A stretch of 64,000 nucleotides of DNA, from positions 93,339-157,338 of the forward strand of contig NZ_JAQSDL010000090.1 in assembly GCF_029945895.1 (NCBI RefSeq), given 5' to 3'. The position numbers and the translations under genes are program-made. The stretch is from Polaromonas sp. (GTDB lineage: Bacteria > Pseudomonadota > Gammaproteobacteria > Burkholderiales > Burkholderiaceae_C). The notes beneath the pieces were generated by a model. The model was not told the origin of the DNA. It searched no databases and saw only the letters and a list, made by a program, of their open reading frames with translations. Shown here piece by piece: positions 61,037-64,000 of this stretch (position 1 is its first letter; the number at the start of each line of letters is the position of its first letter).

Positions 61037-62374
61037 ATGACCGAACCCGTCCGCTGTCCCGCGGTCCTCATCGCCGCCCCCGCTTCCGGCCAGGGCAAGA
61101 CCACGGTCGCCTGCGCGCTGGCGCGCCTGCACACGCGCCAGGGACGGCGGGTGCGGGTCTTCAAGTGTGGGCCGGATTTTCTCGACCCCTACTGGCTGGC
61201 GCTGGCCAGCGGCGCGCCGGTGCACCAGCTCGACCTGTGGATGACCGGCGAGGACGACTGCGCCCGGCGCCTGCAGAGCGCTGCCCAGGAGGCCGACCTC
61301 ATCATTGTCGAAGGCGTGATGGGGTTGTTCGACGGGCAGCCGAGCGCGGCCGATCTGGCGCAGCGTTTCGGCCTACCGGTGCTGGCCGTCATCGACGCCG
61401 GCGCCATGGCCGGCACCTTCGGTGCGCTGGCCTGGGGCCTGCAGCACTACCGGGACGGCCTGCGTTTTGCCGGCGTGCTGGCCAACCGGGTGGCCTCCGA
61501 CGGCCATGCCCTGATGCTCGAGGAAAGCCTGCGTGAGCCGGATCACTGGCTGGGCGCCCTGATGCGCAGCAGCGCCATGACGCTGCCCGAGCGGCACCTG
61601 GGCCTGGTGATGTCCGATGAACTCGGCGACGCCATGCAGCGTCTGGACGCAGCGGCCGATGCGCTGGCCGCCACCCCGTTGGGGCAGATGAACGGGGACG
61701 ACCTGCAGGCCTGGGCGGTTCCCTTCAAGGCACCGGATCTGTCGGGGTTTCCGGCCGGTGCACTGGAGGGCCGCACGGTGGCCGTGGCGCGTGATGCGGC
61801 GTTCTGCTTCATCTACGCGGCCAATCTCGATTGCCTGCGCGAGCTCGGCGCGCAACTGGTGTTTTTTTCACCGCTGGCCGACGCCGCCCTGCCGGACTGC
61901 GACGCGCTCTGGCTGCCCGGCGGTTACCCCGAACTGCATCTGGAGGCCTTGGCGGTCAACAGCGCCATGAAGGACAGCCTGGCTGCGCATGTGCGCTCCG
62001 GCAAGCCTGTCTGGGCCGAGTGCGGCGGCATGATGGCGCTGTTTGAGGCATTGCACACCGTCGATGGCCAACGCCACGCGATGTGGGGTGTGCTGCCCGG
62101 CAGCGTCAGCATGCAAAAACGCCTGGCCGCGCTGGGCCCGCAGCAGCTGGGTGTGGCCGGCGGCACCCTGCGCGGCCACACCTTCCACTACTCGACCTGC
62201 ACCACACCGCTGCAGCCCGCCACCCGCACCGAAGCGGCGCCGGGGCGCCAGTTGCGCGGCGAGGGGGAGGCGCTGTATGTCACGGGGTCTGTGCGGGCCA
62301 GTTATTTCCACGCCTGGTTCGCCTCCTGCCCGGCCGCGACCGCCCGGCTTTTTTCAGCAGAGCCGCAGCCATGA
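61037..62374 (+). CDS. cobB: Cobyrinate a,c-diamide synthase
   Basis: A 445-residue amidotransferase (CobB/CbiA) that amidates the a and c side chains of (hydrogeno)byrinate. The P-loop is APASGQGKTTVAC (14-24). KCGPDFLDPYWLALASG and IVEGVMGLFDG mark the ATPase domain, and WAECGGMMALFE carries the glutaminase-domain cysteine. The stop overlaps the next start by four bases (ATGA). The window shows no other corrin-ring genes, so the organism may scavenge or make them elsewhere. Confidence 0.92.
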   Translation: MTEPVRCPAVLIAAPASGQGKTTVACALARLHTRQGRRVRVFKCGPDFLDPYWLALASGAPVHQLDLWMTGEDDCARRLQSAAQEADLIIVEGVMGLFDGQPSAADLAQRFGLPVLAVIDAGAMAGTFGALAWGLQHYRDGLRFAGVLANRVASDGHALMLEESLREPDHWLGALMRSSAMTLPERHLGLVMSDELGDAMQRLDAAADALAATPLGQMNGDDLQAWAVPFKAPDLSGFPAGALEGRTVAVARDAAFCFIYAANLDCLRELGAQLVFFSPLADAALPDCDALWLPGGYPELHLEALAVNSAMKDSLAAHVRSGKPVWAECGGMMALFEALHTVDGQRHAMWGVLPGSVSMQKRLAALGPQQLGVAGGTLRGHTFHYSTCTTPLQPATRTEAAPGRQLRGEGEALYVTGSVRASYFHAWFASCPAATARLFSAEPQP

Positions 62375-63171
62375 ACTACGGCCCGCAGCGCATTGTCTGC
62401 ATGACCGAGGAAACCACCGAGTGGCTGTACTTGCTCGGGGAAGAGAGCCGCATCGTCGGCATCTCGGGCTATACAGTGCGGCCGCCGCGAGCCCGTGCCG
62501 AGAAGCCCCGCGTCAGCGCTTTCACCAGCGCCAAAATCGACAAGATCCTGGCGCTCCAACCCGACTGCGTGTTCGGCTTTTCGGACCTGCAGGCCGACAT
62601 TGCGGCTGAGCTGATCCGCAAGGGCGTGCAGGTCACAGTGTTCAACCAGCGCAGCATCGCGGAAATTTTCTCGATGATGTACCAGGTCGCGGCCATGGTC
62701 GGGCAGGGCGAGCGCGGCCTGCAGCTGATGCAGGCCATGCAGGACAGGCTGGCCGCCATCGCCCAGGTGGCGGCCGGCCTCAGGCGGCGGCCCCGCGTGT
62801 TTTTTGAAGAGTGGGACGAGCCGCACATCAGCGCCATCGCCTGGGTCTCCGCGCTGCTGGGTGTGGCCGGTGGCGACGACTGTTTTCCGGAACTGGCGCG
62901 CATGCCCATGGGCAGGGACCGCATCATTGCCGATGGCGCGCAGATCGTTGCGCGCAACCCGGACATCATCATCGGCTCCTGGTGCGGCAAGAAGTTCAGG
63001 CCCGAAAAAGTTGCGGCGCGCCCCGGTTGGGAAAATATCAACGCCGTCAAAAACGGGCAGCTGTTCGAGATCAAGTCGGCGGACATCCTGCAGCCCGGGC
63101 CGGCCGCGCTGACCGACGGGGTGGAGCAGCTGCACCGCATCGTTCTGGACTGGAGTGCGACCCATGAATAA
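62371..63171 (+). CDS. BtuF-like cobalamin-binding protein without signal peptide
   Basis: A 266-residue class III periplasmic-binding-type protein. The start MNYGPQRIVCMTEETTEWLYLL has no signal sequence. The ligand-site patterns include ESRIVGISGYTVRPPRA, KIDKILALQPDCVFGFSDLQADIA, and NPDIIIGSWCGKKFRPEKV. It overlaps cobB by four bases and cobP by eight. The lack of an export signal suggests a cytoplasmic role, such as corrinoid handling or sensing, though a wrong start is not likely given the family. Confidence 0.85.
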   Translation: MNYGPQRIVCMTEETTEWLYLLGEESRIVGISGYTVRPPRARAEKPRVSAFTSAKIDKILALQPDCVFGFSDLQADIAAELIRKGVQVTVFNQRSIAEIFSMMYQVAAMVGQGERGLQLMQAMQDRLAAIAQVAAGLRRRPRVFFEEWDEPHISAIAWVSALLGVAGGDDCFPELARMPMGRDRIIADGAQIVARNPDIIIGSWCGKKFRPEKVAARPGWENINAVKNGQLFEIKSADILQPGPAALTDGVEQLHRIVLDWSATHE

Positions 63172-63751
63172 CGTCTCCATGGTTCGCAGCGAACTGATCC
63201 TCGGCGGCCAGCGCAGCGGCAAGTCGCGCCGTGCCGAAAGGCTGGCGCAGGGCTGGCTCGCGCAGTCCCCCGCACACTGTGCGGTGCTGATCGCCACCGG
63301 CCAGCCCTGGGACGAGGAAATGCGTGAACGCATTGCGCGCCATCAGCAGGACAGGGCCGAGCGGGTACCCGGCATGTCCACCGTCGAGGAGCCGCTGCAG
63401 CTTGCGCAGGCCATCACGACGCACAGCAACCCGCAGACCTTGCTGGTGGTGGACTGCCTGACATTGTGGCTCACCAACTGGCTCATGCCGGCCGACATTT
63501 CAAAGGAAAATATGGTTGCAGCCCAATACCCACAAGCGCAGACAGCTATGCTTTTGGAAGCAATCGAAAGCTGCCCCGGGCCGCTTGTGCTGGTCGGCAA
63601 CGAGATCGGGCTGGGTGTGATTCCGCTCGGGCGCGAGGTGCGCGCCTTTGTCGATGCGCTGGGCCGGCTCAACCAGGAGATGGCGCAGGCCTGTGAGCGA
63701 GTCACCCTGATGGCCGCCGGTTTGCCGCTGACGCTCAAGGGCTCGCCATGA
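63164..63751 (+). CDS. cobP: Adenosylcobinamide kinase/guanylyltransferase
   Basis: A 195-residue bifunctional enzyme (CobP/CobU) that phosphorylates adenosylcobinamide and adds GMP. The P-loop is LILGGQRSGKSRRAE. The catalytic region DCLTLWLTNWL and VGNEIGLGVIPLGREVRAFVDALGRLNQ follow. Between these lies a dispersed repeat in frame (codons about 116-138: ENMVAAQYPQAQTAMLLEAI). The start overlaps the preceding gene; ATG 63164 and 63179 are both possible. Confidence 0.92.
   Translation: MNNVSMVRSELILGGQRSGKSRRAERLAQGWLAQSPAHCAVLIATGQPWDEEMRERIARHQQDRAERVPGMSTVEEPLQLAQAITTHSNPQTLLVVDCLTLWLTNWLMPADISKENMVAAQYPQAQTAMLLEAIESCPGPLVLVGNEIGLGVIPLGREVRAFVDALGRLNQEMAQACERVTLMAAGLPLTLKGSP
63508..63577 (-). 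repeat. Dispersed ~60-nt repeat, copy 13, inside cobP
   Basis: On the minus strand: GATTGCTTCCAAAAGCATAG, then CTGTCTGCGCTTGTGGG, TTGGGCTGCAACC and ATATTTTC. It is translated in the cobP frame without disruption and appears to replace a surface loop. Confidence 0.7.
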
Positions 63752-64000
63752 AACAGGCCCTGTTGTTTCTGCTACTGACGGCTTGCGCCGCCGTGGCGCC
63801 AGTCCGCGCCCTGCAGCTGACCGATGACCGCGGTGTCAGCGTGAGCTTCGTGCAAAGCCCGCAGCGCATTGTCAGCCTGCTGCCTTCCCTGACGGAGAGT
63901 GTCTGCGCGATGGACCAGTGCCAGCGCTTGGTCGGTGTGGACCGTTATTCGAATTACCCGGCCAGCGTGCGCAGCCTGCCGGTGCTGGGCGGCGGGCTGG
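63748..64000 (+). CDS. btuF: Periplasmic BtuF-type cobalamin-binding protein (partial)
   Basis: The gene starts at ATG 63748, overlapping the cobP stop by four bases, and runs off the window edge. The first 84 residues show a signal peptide (KQALLFLLLTACAAVAPVRA) and the BtuF start LTDDRGVSVSFVQSPQRIVSLLPSLTESVC, then RLVGVDRYSNYPASVRSLP. It is the exported partner of BtuB, in contrast to the signal-less homologue at 62371. Confidence 0.88.
   Translation, partial: MKQALLFLLLTACAAVAPVRALQLTDDRGVSVSFVQSPQRIVSLLPSLTESVCAMDQCQRLVGVDRYSNYPASVRSLPVLGGGL

Overview
The window reads as a chromosomal segment of a high-GC betaproteobacterium, most likely Burkholderiales/Comamonadaceae (Polaromonas, Rhodoferax or Variovorax type). 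The case rests on three Bug/TctC binding proteins beside catabolic genes, the hom-thrC-moeA-moaDE-clpB order, a 6S RNA next to zapA, and dispersed short repeats. This placement is inference. I saw no tRNA, rRNA, prophage, CRISPR array or full-length transposase.

Layout. 0-6 kb: end of an aminotransferase gene, hom and thrC, then a molybdenum cofactor block (mobB, moeA, moaD, moaE). 6-12.5 kb: MarR regulator, TctC protein, PhzS-like flavin monooxygenase, a hypothetical gene and heat-shock clpB. 12.5-17 kb: SDR plus acyl-CoA ligase operon, LivK-type binding protein, PAS-LuxR regulator. 17-23.2 kb: an island-like stretch with a Yip1 membrane protein, a MarR regulator and a compact five-gene minus-strand operon (phosphoesterase, 101-aa protein, P450, TDT transporter, PLP gamma-family enzyme). 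23.2-34 kb: HPP-CBS protein, YebC, UPF0104, IclR/TctC/TfdA-type dioxygenase, GST, thioesterase, amidase, aldehyde dehydrogenase. 34-37 kb: modABC, matching the cofactor genes at the start. 37-44 kb: CAP protein, an Hdr/Dsr-like Fe-S plus cytochrome b pair with an ANR/FNR box, AraC, MFS, GDPD. 44-51 kb: glycosylase, EamA, and an uncharacterised sugar-type pathway (TIM-barrel isomerase, DUF993, Gfo/Idh/MocA, TctC, TetR) with matching TetR-type operators. 51-57 kb: ThDP enzyme, SWIB-histone fusion, RraA, ArsR-P450-ABM cluster. 57-64 kb: TauE/SafE, 6S RNA, zapA and a zapB-like gene, then a cobalamin riboswitch and B12 operon (btuB, cobB, two BtuF-like proteins, cobP).

The most unusual signals are small. 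A 236-bp element with 19-bp terminal inverted repeats sits exactly in the former ATGA overlap of moeA and moaD; it leaves the moeA stop intact and supplies moaD with a new SD and TTG start. A second repeat type lies in frame inside moaE. A third family, about 60-70 nt, occurs at least 13 times and lies inside the coding regions of a P450 and of cobP. A degraded copy of the 3' end of the SDR gene sits at 17.04-17.10 kb. The promoter of the five-gene operon and that of the Yip1 gene share a nearly identical promoter/operator sequence.
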